From positions 123,491,909 through 123,555,908 of the forward strand of contig NC_067473.1 of assembly GCF_947179515.1 (NCBI RefSeq): a stretch of 64,000 nt of DNA, written 5' to 3'. This document shows positions 1 through 10,932 of this stretch, piece after piece (position 1 is the stretch's first letter; the number at the start of each line of letters is the position of its first letter). The DNA comes from Apodemus sylvaticus (taxonomy: Eukaryota > Chordata > Mammalia > Rodentia > Muridae). Position numbers and translations under genes: made by a program. Under the pieces are notes generated by a model, which was given only the letters and a program-made list of their open reading frames with translations, did no database searches and had not been told where the DNA came from.

Positions 1-308
1 ACCATGACCAAGGTGACACTTATAAGGATAACATTTAATTAGGGCTGGCTTACAGTTTCAGAGATTCAGTCCATTATGATCAAGGCAGGAGCATGGCAGC
101 ATCCAGACAGGCATGGCTCAGGAAGAGCTGAGAGCTCTACATCTTCATCTGAAGGCCACTAGAAGACTGTCTTCCAGGCAGCTGAGAGACAGGTCTCAAG
201 GCCCACCCCCAAAGGGTCACACGACTCCAACAAAGCCACATGTACTCCAACAAGACTATATCTCCTAATAGTGCCACTCCCTGGGCTAAACGTATTCAAA
301 CCACCATA
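1..308 (-). mobile_element. ORR1/MT-type MaLR solo LTR, cut by window edge
   Basis: Reads as the reverse complement of a rodent ERVL-MaLR LTR: GACCAAGG, then AATTAGGGCTGGCTTACAG, a GTCCATTATGATCAAGG motif, and TAATAGTGCCACTCCCTGGG near the right end. It stops at CCACCATA, the complement of the LTR start (TGTGGTGG type). The other end lies outside the window. No internal retroviral sequence follows, so this is probably a solo LTR. Confidence 0.8.
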
Positions 309-416
309 CTTCCCCTTAGGCTTGAAGTATAGTTTCCTTAGCTTAGAAGTTGTTCTAAGTCACAACCTTACAGAACTCCAAGTACATAAGTCAAGAAGCA
401 TTTGTTATCAGAACAC

Positions 417-1212
417 GTAAAGCCCATGTACAACTCAGTAATAAAAGTAGCCTAATTTAAAAATTGACAAAGGTGTTTCTCCTTTGGAGAAACAATAATA
501 GCGAACAAGTATGTGAAAGCCTTCGGTATGATTAGCCACCAGGGGAATGTCAATCAAAACCACAAGCAATGCCACTTTCCATCAGTTGGACTAGCTCTAA
601 TCAAAGGACAGAAAGTAATAAGAGCTGATGAAAAATATAGGAAAATCAGACCCTTCCCATGGCAACCAGAGAATGTGAAATGGTGCAGCTGCCCTGGCAA
701 GCTGCTGGGCAGTCCTGCAAAGTTACCAAAGAGTTATCATAGCACCCACTGATTCCACCCCAACCAAGTACTGGGGAGAAGTGAAAATCCACAACCACAG
801 AAGGCCCTGTAGGCCCATGTTCACGGCAGTGTTTATACCAAATGGCAAAAGGTGCCCTACCTATCCCTATGCTGCATGCGTACAGGGGGGATTATTTAAT
901 TTCAACCACAAAAATGATGCATTTATTAATCTGTGAAGTCACACAGGGGAAACTGAACATGCTGAGGGAAAGTAGCCAATTATGAAAGTTATGAGCTGTT
1001 CATGAACAACCTATGGAGACAGAAGTGAAGCAGTGGTCACGGGGCTTTAAGGGAAGAGAAAAGTGGGTAGCAGCAGCCAACAGGTGTGTAGCATCTCTGT
1101 AAGATGAGGAGAATGTTCCCAAATTAGACTTGGGGTTTCACAACCTTGTAAATATGTTTAAAACATAGGACTTATACTGCATGGGTAGATTTTAAGCTAT
1201 GTGAATTAAAAC
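417..1212 (+). mobile_element. Ancient L1 (L1M grade), ORF2 end plus 3' UTR
   Basis: The order of motifs matches the L1 ORF2 C-terminal region: CAATCAAAACCACAAGCAATG, then GTGAAATGGTGCAGCTGC, then a degenerate AACATGCTGAGGGAAAGTAGCC. A typical L1M 3' UTR tail follows (GCTATGTGAATTAAAAC and AATAAAAGC near 1210). Stops and indels break the reading frame, so it is not coding. 5' truncated. Confidence 0.7.
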
Positions 1213-1472
1213 TTAATAAAAGCATCTTAAATACACACACATATGTGCATTTTTACATACAACAAAACCATTTGCTTATAATGTTTGCTCTGGTTGTTGC
1301 TTTTTTTCAGCATGAAATTTCTTCCTATCTGCCATAAAATAGAAATAAGTTGCAATTTTTCAAATCACTACTGTTGATCTCTGGCTTATAGGCATACACA
1401 CAGACATACAGAGACCACCACTGATACTCATGTAGACACAGGTAGACAGACAGACAGACAGACAGACAGACA

Positions 1473-1534
<62 letters not shown>

Positions 1535-2344
1535 AATTTGCCTTCCCCCAGCATCAGTCAGCACCAAGACACTGAGTTCCTTCCTCCCACACAGGGAACA
1601 TAAGTGTAAGGTTCTGACTAATCATCCAGTACCACATTGTCTCTGGGCAATGATCACACTTACAGGAGCAGGCTAGAAGCTGCTCTCTGAGGAAGCTGGT
1701 TTCAGGCGCATCTGTTTCCTTAGATGAATTGGGAATTGTAAAACGAAGAGAGCATCCATGTGTTCAAAGGGACATACAATGCTTTGTGCACTGTAGAGGA
1801 GAAAGAGGGGGAAAGAAATGGGGAAGGTGGAGGCAGCAGGCAGGGAGGAGCAGAGGCCTGGAGGAGCAAAAGGCATATGCATGTTACGTACCCCAGCTCG
1901 TCCAGCATCCTGCTACACCCTGAAAGCATCATAACTTTCTGATTCCCCCGCCAAAAATACTCATTCTCTGGGCTTCTGTCCAATTGGTTTGGGCAGAGCT
2001 GACCTCTGCTCTAACAGAGCAGGCTTTGAGCCAAATTCTTTGCCTTCCTCAGTGGGTGCGCCTTGTCTCAGTATTTGAATTGTTTGCTAGAAGAAGGGTC
2101 TACCCACAAAGAAGAGATGGCTCGGCCACCTGACAAACTGTAGATTTAGACTTACCAGCCTTCACAGCTGTGTCAGGTGTTTCCTTAAAATACATCTCTT
2201 GCCAAAAATGGCTGTGGATCTCCTCTTGGCAGTTTTCTGGGAGCCCTAATTCACAATGGGGTGGTGATCCCATGGTAACTACTGGCCTTTAGAGCTTCAA
2301 GTGGGAGAAGTACATGTGTTTGCATTCCTTCACTCAACCCTTCC
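1213..2344. other. Unassigned DNA with a microsatellite inside
   Basis: Apart from the composite microsatellite at 1445-1532 I recognise no repeat family, exon or RNA gene. Open frames are below 90 codons, overlap on both strands and look like chance. Confidence 0.6.
1445..1532. repeat. Composite microsatellite (GACA)n(CA)n(GA)n
   Basis: About seven GACA units pass into a CA run and then a GA run of roughly 20 units. It is a pure uninterrupted three-phase array and so likely polymorphic in length. Confidence 0.95.
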
Positions 2345-2480
2345 TACTGCAAGCCAGATTCTATGTGAATCCTGTCTTCATCAGCTTAATCCACGTCTAA
2401 TACACCCTTTCCAATAAGTGACTTGCCCAAAGCCAAACATGTTGGTCAGTGGGAAGTGAACCTATCCTTCTCCCAAACTA
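2345..2480 (-). mobile_element. MIR fragment
   Basis: GTGACTTGCCCAAAGCCAAAC followed by a GTGGGAAGTGAACC stretch matches the core of a reverse-oriented MIR. Old and eroded; the ends are approximate. Confidence 0.5.
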
Positions 2481-2567
2481 CAAATGTCCCACCTTCTGGA
2501 ACACAATGGCTGGGGATGGTCTACCTTTCTCAATGTGAAGGCAGTAAATTTAAAGTTAGTCACCTAA

Positions 2568-2959
2568 AGACTTAGTTAGGGTTTCTATTCCTGCAGAAAA
2601 CATCATGACCAAGAAACAAGTTGGGGAGGAATGGATTTATTCAGCTTATACTTCCACATTGCTGTTCACCACCATAGGAAGTCAGGACTGGAACTGAAGC
2701 AGGTCAGGAAGCAGGAGCTGATCCAGAGGCCATGGAGGGATGTTACTTACTGGCTTGCTCAGCTTGCCTTCTTATAGAACCCAGGACTACCGGCCCAGAG
2801 ATGGCACCACCCACAATGGGCTGGGTCCTCCCACTCTTGATCACTAATTGAGAAAATGCCCTATAGCTGGATTTCATGGAGGCATTTCTTCAAAGAAAGT
2901 TCCTTTCTTTGTGATAACTCCAGCTTGTATCAAGTTGACACACAAAACCAGCCAGTATA
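2568..2959 (-). mobile_element. Rodent LTR (MaLR-like, subfamily unsettled)
   Basis: Begins with a degenerate TCTTAGTTAGGG motif (here GACTTAGTTAGGG), followed by TTTCTATTCCTGC, CATCATGACCAAG, GGAGGAATGGATTTATTCAGC and GATCACTAATTGAGAAAATG. It ends TCAAGTTGACA...AGCCAGTATA. This is the complement of a familiar rodent LTR that begins TGTACTGGCT. Full length and without internal sequence, hence a solo LTR. No clear 5-bp target duplication is left. Confidence 0.75.
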
Positions 2960-3636
2960 GACTCAAAAGTCACCACCTCCCCTTTCACAGTACTGCCTCT
3001 GATTAGGATCTGTCCATAGTTTAGATACCTACTGGGAGGTGGTGCCTGCTACTGCATCATGGGTTCACATTCATTTCATCACCTGCAGAACAAAGTCTCA
3101 GCTCAGTGCTCCAAAGCTGGCCTAGCTGATGGTTCACAAGCCTCTAAACTATTTCTCAACTGGTCTTCAACCAGGCCTCTGCTGGCCAGTCTAGACCTAA
3201 GCCATCAGCCACCACTCCCCTTAGAGAGGTAAACAGAACCCTCAGGGGATCGCCTGAGCAGAAAAGCAACCACCAATGTCCTTCCTTTTTAGGGCAGTAG
3301 GACCTGTTCTAATGTCTATCATTCAAATTTTTCCTTTATCACCTGTTATATTGGGACTTCATGGTAGAGCATGATGTTCTGCTGTGATAACTCTAATCTG
3401 AAAACCTTTGGAAAGTTCTCTTCTCTAATTAAAGATTCATGTTCCAGGAGGAATTCAGTCTATCAAAATCCCTTCAGCATCAAGGACTGAATCCTAGCCA
3501 AGGAAGAGAGACTAAAGGGTAGCACCTTGTCCAGACTTGGTACCATGCTTGTCACCTGCTCATCTAAGGGTTGAGACTGGGGGGTTTTGTATAAATTTTA
3601 ATAGATACTTGACTGTATATACTTTGGGGTTACAGC

Positions 3637-3671
<35 letters not shown>

Positions 3672-4280
3672 ACAATATATAAGGATATCATATATCCTCA
3701 GTACTTACTGATTGTATCCAGAACACTCAAAAATTACGATTTGCTGTGGCCAAGCATGTAGTCCCACTAAGCTATTGAGCATTTGTATGCATAGCAAGAA
3801 ACCCACAGATTTTCTTCCATTGCCTTCCTTTAACTTGTTCCTCCACTGAGACGCTCTAACCCCCAATGTCTTTCTACAGTCAAGACAGTATATAAGCTTC
3901 AATCATCCATCCTTTCTTTTCCTGTAGTTTGAGACTCTCATGCATATACATGTCCTCCATTTGCATGCCTTTTCTTGTGTTCATCTATTTTCAGTTTATT
4001 CTAGACTCAACTTGTCAGACCTTAAAAGAACAGTGAGAGTCTGTTGCCTCCCCCAGATCAACAGATCACCTTGAAGATCACAAATTGATCATAGGTTTAA
4101 CTTGCTTCTTGTTTTATGAAAATATTCCACCTGAACAAAAGTTTTATAGAGTGACTAAACATGAAAATCACTTTTACTCGTTTTAAGTAGAAAGTTAATA
4201 CATTTAAATGTTATTCAGTTTTACTTGACAGCATCTTAAATATTACCACACTGGAGTTCTTTCCTTTAAGAGACCTGTTA
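2960..4280. other. Unassigned DNA with a (CA)n run
   Basis: Holds the (CA)n at 3641-3669. I see no exon, gene or confident repeat family in the remainder. Confidence 0.5.
3641..3669. repeat. (CA)n microsatellite
   Basis: About 14 uninterrupted CA units. Confidence 0.95.
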
Positions 4281-4636
4281 GGGGTTGGGAAGACAATTCA
4301 GTGGTTAAGTGCTTGCTGCGTAAGCATACAGACTTTATTTTTGATCAGCTATGTAAAAGGTAGGCTCAGCAGCGCACATTTATAACCCTGGTGCTGGGAG
4401 TAAGGGTAGGGTTGGAATGGATGTAGATAAACCCTGAAAATTCACCGGTCGGCCATGTTGACCAGTGTTAAGCTTCAGGATCAGCGAGAAACTGTGTCTC
4501 AAAACAATAAGGTGAGACATGATGAAGAAATCAAATGTCAAGCTCTGAACTTCACATGCACACATTTACATACAACCCCTGCACACGCCCACACACATAC
4601 CACAGACACACATAAATAAGTGAATAAATAAATACA
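4281..4636 (+). mobile_element. B4 SINE, near full length
   Basis: A tRNA/ID-like head (GGGGTTGGGAAGACAATTCA, then GTGGTTAAGTGCTTGCTG) is followed by a B1-like body (TATAACCCTGGTGCTGGGAG, then GAGAAACTGTGTCTCAAAAC). The 3' end is rich in ACACAC, ending in an AAATAAGTGAATAAATAAA tail. That head-body order is the B4 structure. Confidence 0.85.
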
Positions 4637-4894
4637 TTAACAAATAACCAGTTAGCACAAGCATGGACTTTCCTTTCGAGTTTGCCAGAGACCCAAAATT
4701 TATTATTGGGCTTATTATGTACTTTAATCTTTTGCAGAATTTTATAACAGCTAAAACCACCTTCCTTTCCACCTAAAACATTCTCAATACCGCATGAAAT
4801 ATTTTACAAACTACTAAGGTAAATGCTCCACGTGTTGAGAACACAGATGAGCAGGAAACTCTAAAATTTAATACCCGTGTTTGTTTTCTTTTCT

Positions 4895-4985
4895 GTTGTT
4901 ACCAGATGTATAGATTAAGACAAATTACCCTTTCTGAATCTCTAGTTTTTTCATCTATAAAGTGAGCATAGTGATATTACTGTTG
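4895..4985 (+). mobile_element. MIR fragment
   Basis: The stretch CAAATTACCCTTTCTGAATC, CTCTAG, then TTTTTCATCTATAAAGTGAG, is the conserved MIR core (CTC...TCAGTTTCCTCATCTGTAAAATG type). Confidence 0.6.
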
Positions 4986-5112
4986 CTCAGATTCTTACTT
5001 CTGAATATGAAAAGAGCCCTTGAACTCATTGGTTGAAGGCTGGGCCCTGAAGCAATGGCCAGAGCTGTGGCTGAGGAAATGGATTGTGTTGTATGAGTGC
5101 CAATCTTCAGAG

Positions 5113-5305
5113 GAGTGGTTATCAACCTTCCTAATGCTGGGGCCCTTTAATACAGTTCCTCATGTTGTTGGGACCCCCAACCACAACATTACTTTTTGTT
5201 GCTACCTCATAACTGTAATTTTGCTACTGTTATGAATTGTCATGTAAATACTTTTGCAGATAGAGGTTTCCCTAAGGGGTTATGACCTGAGGCTGAGAAG
5301 TTCTG
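5113..5305 (+). mobile_element. URR1 hAT-Charlie DNA transposon
   Basis: Terminal inverted repeats GAGTGGTTATCAACC and GGCTGAGAAGTTCTG match the URR1/Charlie consensus CAGTGGTTCTCAACC and its complement. The interior carries CCTTTAATACAGTTCCTCATG and TTTGCTACTGTTATGAATTG. The flanking octamers CTTCAGAG and CTTTAAAC agree at 5 of 8 bases, consistent with a decayed 8-bp target duplication. It is non-autonomous and has no transposase frame. Confidence 0.85.
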
Positions 5306-6440
5306 CTTTAAACTAATGGACTGATGTGCTGATGGATCCATAACTTGATGGCATTTTTGAAAGGTGAGAGAAGGTAGGAGATGGGAACCCATTAGAAGAA
5401 GTAGGGAGGTGAGGGTGTGCCTTTCACAGTTACTCTTGTGAATGGTTGGCTTCTGCCCCTCCCTCCCATTCTCCTCTCTGGTTGCCATGAGCTGAGAAGC
5501 TATCCTCCTCTATATATCTGCCTTGCTACAAGGCCAAAAGTAAGGAAGCCAAATGATTGTGGCCTCTCAAACCATGAGTCCAGTTAGACCTCCATCCCAA
5601 GTTGAGTTCTGTCACATTGACAATAAAGATATCCTGGCAACTAAAAGAGGAAAAGGTGTGTTCTGGGCCCAGCTTATCACCTGCTTTGTAGCTGGCACGT
5701 CAATGCTGTCACTCTTTAATGTGGAAACAGGTACTGATGCTGGTTCTGTGGATTCGCCTGAGGGATGACAGTCCTGTAGAGGAGGGAAGAGTATAACATC
5801 CAAATAGCGACCTAGTGTGGCTTCCATCTCCTGGAGGCAGTGCTGGTTCTGAGAACTGCAACTGTATCAGAAGCTCACGCCCTCTGCTTGGCTTGCTCCT
5901 CTGTACAGCATCTCTCATCTGAGCCTCACCATCTCACAAGGAAGTCCTATGGTTCCTTGTCTATGAAAGAGCAGATGGAACCACTGTGAAATGGTGCACA
6001 TTGTGTGGTAAGGAACTGTGACAAAGCTGAAAGTATGACCCAGGGTCTGCTGTCACAGAAGATTGAGCCTCTGCAAGCAATCAGGGTAGGAAGCAGATGT
6101 CACACTTTAGGGAGCACTACATTTATTTGAAAGTGTTCTTAAAACTTGGTTGACGAGACCAAGAGTTTGCATTCTTTCTACTTGAGAATGCTCTAGTCAC
6201 CTATCCTCATTCTGGTCCAGTGTGGAGAGTTTTTGACTAAACAACAAGAAGCCAGAAGCATGGTCCTTTGTATGATGTGCTCTAGACTCACGGGCTGGCT
6301 ACTAACTCACGATCTTTATACTGTGATACTTTGGTGCAACTCAAACAAAGAGGAAGAAGTTAACGAGCTCAAATTATCCCCTGGGCATTCAGTTTGTGTT
6401 TTTTGCTTTATGGATCCAGGACATTTTTAACACATTTATG
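5306..6440. other. Unassigned DNA
   Basis: No family, exon or RNA gene recognised. Overlapping short frames on both strands around 5550-5920 argue for chance openness. Confidence 0.55.
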
Positions 6441-6545
6441 TAACTATGTTTATTGAGCACGCTATGGTCAGACTCTATTCTGGGATCTGGGCATACAAAA
6501 TGAGTTCAAGACATACAAGAAGGACTCTCATCATGGGTGCTGAGA
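6441..6545 (-). mobile_element. L2 3' end fragment
   Basis: TTTATTGAGCACGCTATGGTC followed by CTATTCTGGGATCTGGGCATAC mirrors the reverse-oriented L2 tail (tatttattgagcacctactatgtgcc... ctgggcactggggatac). Confidence 0.55.
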
Positions 6546-6764
6546 GAGATTCATCGTTGCAGTGAGAGAATGGACAGGTGAAAAGGCTCTGTGCTATACT
6601 AAACTCTCAAAAGGAGGCAATAGAGGAGAAGGTTTGATGGTAGTGGGGTATCAACCACCCTGTAGGGGCAAGACCTCGCTCTTAGAGGAGAAGCATATAC
6701 CACAAAAGCAGAGTAGGGGACAGAGTGCTGCAGAGATGGACCAGCTGGTAAAATACTTCCTATA
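6546..6764. other. Unassigned DNA
   Basis: Short interval between an L2 fragment and an LTR; nothing recognised. Confidence 0.5.
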
Positions 6765-7106
6765 TGTCTTAGGGTTTTACTACTGTAAACAGACAACATG
6801 ACCAATGCAACTCTTCTAAGGACAACATTTCATTGGGGCTGGCTTACAGGTTCAGAGGTTCAGTCCATTATCATCAAGGTGGGAACATGGCAGCATCTAG
6901 GCAGGCACGGTGCAGAAGAAACTGAGAGCTCTACATCTTCCTCTGGAGGCTGCTAGCAGAATCCTGGCCTCTGGGCAACTTGGATGAGGGTCTTAAAGCC
7001 GACACCCACAGTGCCATGGCTACTCCAAAAAGACTGCACCTACCCCATCAGGGCCACATCTTCTAATAGTGCCATTCCCTGGGCCAAGCATATACAAATC
7101 ATCATA
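6765..7106 (-). mobile_element. ORR1/MT-type MaLR solo LTR
   Basis: TGTCTTAGGGTTTTACTACTG, then AACAGACAACATGACCAATG, CATTGGGGCTGGCTTACAGG, GTCCATTATCATCAAGG and TAATAGTGCCATTCCCTGGG: the reverse complement of an ORR1-type LTR. The flanking pentamers CTATA (left) and CCATA (right) differ by one transition, as expected for a decayed 5-bp MaLR target duplication. Confidence 0.85.
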
Positions 7107-7111
7107 CCATA

Positions 7112-7386
7112 CACGCATGAAGATCCATATTCAGATCCCAGCACCCTCATAGAAGTCAGGTAATCTAACACCATAGCAGAGAGTAAGGTGAAAGAAAGAT
7201 GGGCAGATACCCAGAGCTCCCTGGCCAGCTAGTCCAGCTGAATCAGTGGTAAGTTTTATGTTCAGTGAGAGATCCTGTCTTAAAATGACTGGGAGAATGA
7301 TTGAGGGTGACCCCTGAAATTGACCTTTAGTTTCCACATGCTTGCATGCATACACATGTATACACATTTGAACACATACAAAGACA
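7112..7386 (+). mobile_element. B4 SINE, 5' truncated
   Basis: CAGATCCCAGCACCCTCATAG, AGTGAGAGATCCTGTCTTAAA, AATTGACCTTTAGTTTCCAC and a CACATG/CACATAC-rich tail follow B4 order. The copy lacks most of the ID-like head and abuts the preceding LTR. Confidence 0.75.
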
Positions 7387-7975
7387 TGCAAAAGGGATAG
7401 GGAGTTCAGCTGAGTGCTGCATCTAACACCCCTCAGGCCATGCAGGGCAGAAGGACAGCACTGGATTCCATGACATCATTCTACTTCCCGTGGACTAGTT
7501 ACTTCATCCCAAGTGTGGAAGGCCAAACCGCCAGTATTCTTCAGTCTGCCTCTGTGGGTGGAAAGCTAGCTTTAATTGTCTAATTGCTACTCTGGCAACG
7601 GCTGCCACGGATTCATTTTAGAACGGCACAGGTGTGCTCCGTGCCTGATGTTCTATTTTCAAGGACGAAAGGAAGGAATTAGAGAGCCCGATGTCTTCTG
7701 CTTCAAGAGTTAAGATGAAGTTATTTTCTCCCCCCAATCAACTCATGTTATCGCATTTCAATTTTCCAGAGCTTCTTATCATAAATTAAACTGGGTTGCC
7801 AAATCCCACAGCAACCAAAATGAAAAGGTAGTTGAGAAAAGGAAAAGGAAAAGGGCTGGGGTTTATTAAAGAAAACTGTTTCCATGTCCTTGAAATAGCC
7901 ATCACATTTAAAAAAAAAAGCTGGATGACAATAATAAAGAAAAATGATGAGGATAAAAATAAATGCTTTTTGGGT
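7387..7975. other. Unassigned DNA
   Basis: Nothing recognised. The region contains a short run of AAGGAAAAGG units near 7835 but no gene signal. Confidence 0.5.
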
Positions 7976-8060
7976 TGGTTTTTCAAGAAAGGGATTCTCT
8001 GTGTAGCCTTGGCTGTCCTGGAACTTGTTCTGTAGCGTGGGCTGGCTTCAAACTCATTGA
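7976..8060 (-). mobile_element. B1 SINE fragment
   Basis: GGGATTCTCTGTGTAGCCTTGGCTGTCCTGGAACTTGTTCTGTAG matches the reverse complement of the B1 3' half; the 5' half is missing. Confidence 0.8.
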
Positions 8061-8098
8061 AAAATGTTTTTTGACAATGACAAGAAAAACAAAACTGA

Positions 8099-8196
8099 AG
8101 CTGGGTGTGGTCCTAGCATTTGGAAGACTGAGGCAAGAGGATTGTCACAAGTTCAATACCACCCTAAACTACAGAGTGAGACTCCTTTTGCCAAAA
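8099..8196 (+). mobile_element. B1 SINE, degenerate
   Basis: AGCTGGGTGTGG, TCCTAGCATTTGGAAGACTG, AGGCAAGAGGATTGTCACAAG and GAGTGAGACTCCTTTTG follow the B1 consensus in order. It lies in opposite orientation to the neighbouring B1 at 7976. Confidence 0.7.
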
Positions 8197-8210
8197 TATA
8201 AGTGATAATG

Positions 8211-8250
8211 AAGGAGGAGGAGGAGGAGAATGAGGAGGAGGTGGTGGTGG
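8211..8250. repeat. (GGA)n/(GGT)n trinucleotide run
   Basis: GGAGGAGGAGGAGGAG passes into GTGGTGGTGG. It follows directly on the B1 tail. Confidence 0.85.
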
Positions 8251-8333
8251 CCATGACTGTACTTACAAATATCCACTTTAGTCTAAGGTTGGCAAGCAGC
8301 CTTGGACCTGTTTTATGTTTTAAAAAACAGATC

Positions 8334-8372
8334 TAAAACAAAACAAAACAACAACAACAACAAAAAAAAAAC
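8334..8372. repeat. A-rich run (CAAAA)n(CAA)n
   Basis: AAAACAAAACAAAACAACAAC grading into poly(A); a low-complexity tract. Confidence 0.85.
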
Positions 8373-9299
8373 CCTGTGCATTTTCTAAAATAGTTACTGA
8401 TTTGAGCAGCTAATTAATTCAATTTCAATAAGAGACTTTTTTTCTTTTTAAATACTTAAGAAGAAGATGGCTATGCTGACTTTAAATGCATTTGAATTAT
8501 GTTCATGTCAACACTAAAGAGTTGAGCCGTAGCCAGTGGTAGGTGCTTCTGTAAACTTGGCATGTCGTACAGTGAAAAGGCAAGGCAGGGAGTGCTCACT
8601 CACAGAGTGCTAATGAGGCAACTCCATTGCACTTCCTACAGCGTGGTCTATTTCAGACCTCAGCGCACATGCCAAACCTGCTCCTTGGAAACAGCACGAA
8701 AGGGGCTGAGCATCTAGAAGCCAGCCGTCATGGCTCCAAGGTGTGCCTCTGGACTTGCATTCCGTTTCCTGGGTGGGAAGGGCAGCACTCCAAGAATTCT
8801 GGGTTTAAATACCAGTTGTAGTGGTCAAGCCGAACACTCTCCAAATGGAGACTAGAGGTGAAGATGGGAACCAGCGTGGCTGCCTTCCCCCTGATGCTGA
8901 GAAGATGAATAAGAGCCCCCGCCCCCAGGGAAACTGAAGGTCATGATCTAGCAGAGCAGAGTCCTTAGATGTTAGAATCCTCTCCCCCCACCCCACCAGG
9001 ATGCATGTGACCTACTTGTGCAAAATAAATAAAGGACAATACCATCTCACATCTCCTCTTATCTATTTCTATAAGGATTTTTTTCCTTTGTGAGTTGTTA
9101 ATTTTCAAAAACTTTGCTCTTTTTTGAAAAAGTGTGTGTAAAAGATTCTTTAGCCAACTCATATCACATATTATGACATGATGTGCTCATTCAAGAAATA
9201 GAAAAATAAGACTTAACCCACGGAAAAGAAACAGTGTTCTCCTTGGCACTCTGGCAGTATTGTCTACAAGAAGGATTCACAATTAGTTAAATGGAAGTA
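8373..9299. other. Unassigned DNA
   Basis: No repeat family, exon or RNA gene recognised in about 0.9 kb. Confidence 0.5.
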
Positions 9300-9420
9300 G
9301 ATTTTATTTTCTTTATTTTTGGATGAAGGAACTAAAACTGAAAACAGCATGCTCAAGTTTGAACAAATAATAAGCAGGAGAGGAAAAGTGAGGCTCTGAT
9401 TCTGTGTCTGATCCCCAAGT
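9300..9420 (-). mobile_element. MIR fragment
   Basis: GGATGAAGGAACTAAAACTG, then AGCAGGAGAGGAAAAGTGAGG and CTGATTCTGTGTCTGATCC, parallel the reverse MIR core (ACAGATGAGGAAACTGAGG ... GATTTGAACCC). Confidence 0.55.
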
Positions 9421-9549
9421 TCACCCACTTCCCCAGGGCCATGGAGCTACCTGGCTCACAAGAGTTTTAGAATCTACTGTTTCTAAATACCACCTTGTTT
9501 GTATTGTAAAAACATAGTGCTTTTTATAAACAATGTATTCTTTTCTGTT

Positions 9550-9699
9550 TTGTTTCAAAAGGAGTGTCTTACTATGTTGCTCTGGCTGTCCCAGAACTCA
9601 TTCTGTAGACCAAGTCCACCTTGAACTCACAGAGAGAGATGTGCCTGCTTCTGCCTTCCAGGTGCTTGGATTAGAGGTGTGTGCCATCACACCTGGCTA
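9550..9699 (-). mobile_element. B1 SINE, full length
   Basis: TTACTATGTTGCTCTGGCTG, CCAGAACTCATTCTGTAGACC, CCTGCTTCTGCCTTCCAGG, then GTGTGTGCCATCACACCTGGC: the complete reverse complement of B1 including both Pol III-box regions. Confidence 0.9.
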
Positions 9700-10319
9700 C
9701 AAAAGTATTCTTATCAAAGACACTCAAAAAATGTTTTGGATCTGCATTCATTCTTCAAATTCTAGGTCGTCCTGCATAAGCTCGCCTTACAGAGCAGACA
9801 CCAGGAGCTTTAAGATGCAGCCTTTCTACCACTTCCATGACGCTCTAAAGCTGCCCAGAAACACGAGTTTTAATTGCTTCTCTCATTATTCTGCTACAGG
9901 TGGAGCTCAAGAAAAATGCTACACTTAACAGGTCCTAGAAAATGGTTAAGTAATGGAAAACCAAGAATCTGGTACTTTGGCATACATGTCATGAGCCAGA
10001 GTCAATTCCTCCAACTCTGCTGGATTTCCATGTATGGAAAGAAACTGTCTTTCTTGGGTATCTCACTCCCGCTCCATTTGAGACCTACTGCACCTCCTTT
10101 ATATTCAGAACATCTAGATGAAGGAGACTATTGTGAGCTGTGTGGATACTGTGGCAGCTATCATACACCAAGATTGCCTTGGCAAGGCAGTAACTGTTGC
10201 ACACTACCAGATAAACACCGCAAGGAGCTGTAGGCCTATTATAGGATTTAGAGGATCCAACTGATATCACAAACCATCCCTGAAGGATAGAGTCACTAGG
10301 AATGGCCAGAGAAAGTTTA

Positions 10320-10321
<2 letters not shown>
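9700..10321. other. Unassigned DNA
   Basis: Nothing recognised. A 119-codon frame at 9874-10233 begins downstream of the B1; its sequence suggests no known family and I do not call it. Confidence 0.45.
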
Positions 10322-10397
<76 letters not shown>

Positions 10398-10400
10398 ACA
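10322..10400. repeat. Composite microsatellite (CT)n(CA)n
   Basis: About 25 CT units pass directly into about 14 CA units with no interruption. Confidence 0.97.
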
Positions 10401-10630
10401 ATTTATAAATAAAAGTCCCCTGAAACTGGTGACCTGATTTGCCTTTTTTCCTTTGAGGCTACAGTTGCTAACATCATCTGTGTATTGGAACCAACTATAT
10501 ATAGACTTTAACAGACATATGCTGTATCTTGGATTCTATACCTATTTAAAGGGACAAGGGTGGGACTCCCAGCATGAATCCTTTTCAGAAGTTCCCTCAG
10601 GCAAATTCATGACAGAAGTGCAATGACTGC
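10401..10630. other. Unassigned DNA
   Basis: Nothing recognised in this interval. Confidence 0.5.
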
Positions 10631-10932
10631 TGTATTTGTTTCTTTTCTTACTGCCTGTGACAAAATACCCAATAAAAGAATGGAAGGAAGGAAGGAAGGA
10701 CAGTTTTAGAATGGATACAGTCCATTACAGGTGAGAGCATAATGCAGCTGGTCACTTTACTTTCATATCCACAAAACAGAATGTAGAAATCTCAAAAGGC
10801 CAGTGCCAGTGGGACTTCCTCTAGCAAGGTTCCATATCCTAAAGATTCTGTCATCCTCTAAGAATGCCAACACCTGAGGACAGGTGGAAAGCGCATGAGC
10901 CTGCAGGGGACATGCACATTCAAACCCGAACA
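10631..10932 (-). mobile_element. Old MaLR-type solo LTR
   Basis: TGTATTTGTTTCTTTTCTTAC, CTGTGACAAAATACCCAA, TCCATTACAGGTGAGAGCAT, and an ending of GGGGACATGCACATTCAAAC plus CCGAACA match the reverse of a rodent MaLR LTR. An internal (GGAA)n run lies at 10680-10700. The flanking pentamers ACTGC and GCTGT differ by two transitions, a weak relic of a target duplication. Confidence 0.65.

Noticed and set aside
1325..1567. Two overlapping minus-strand frames with Ser-Leu and Cys-Val repeats
   Set aside because: They are direct translations of the (GA)n(CA)n(GACA)n microsatellite.
4281..4340. tRNA gene signature
   Set aside because: The A/B-box-like sequence belongs to the tRNA-derived head of a B4 SINE. 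The same applies to the B2/B3 and ID-like heads elsewhere.
10085..10399. Minus-strand 104-codon frame starting with Cys-Val and Arg-Glu repeats
   Set aside because: Its start lies in the (CT)n(CA)n array and the remainder has no recognisable domain.
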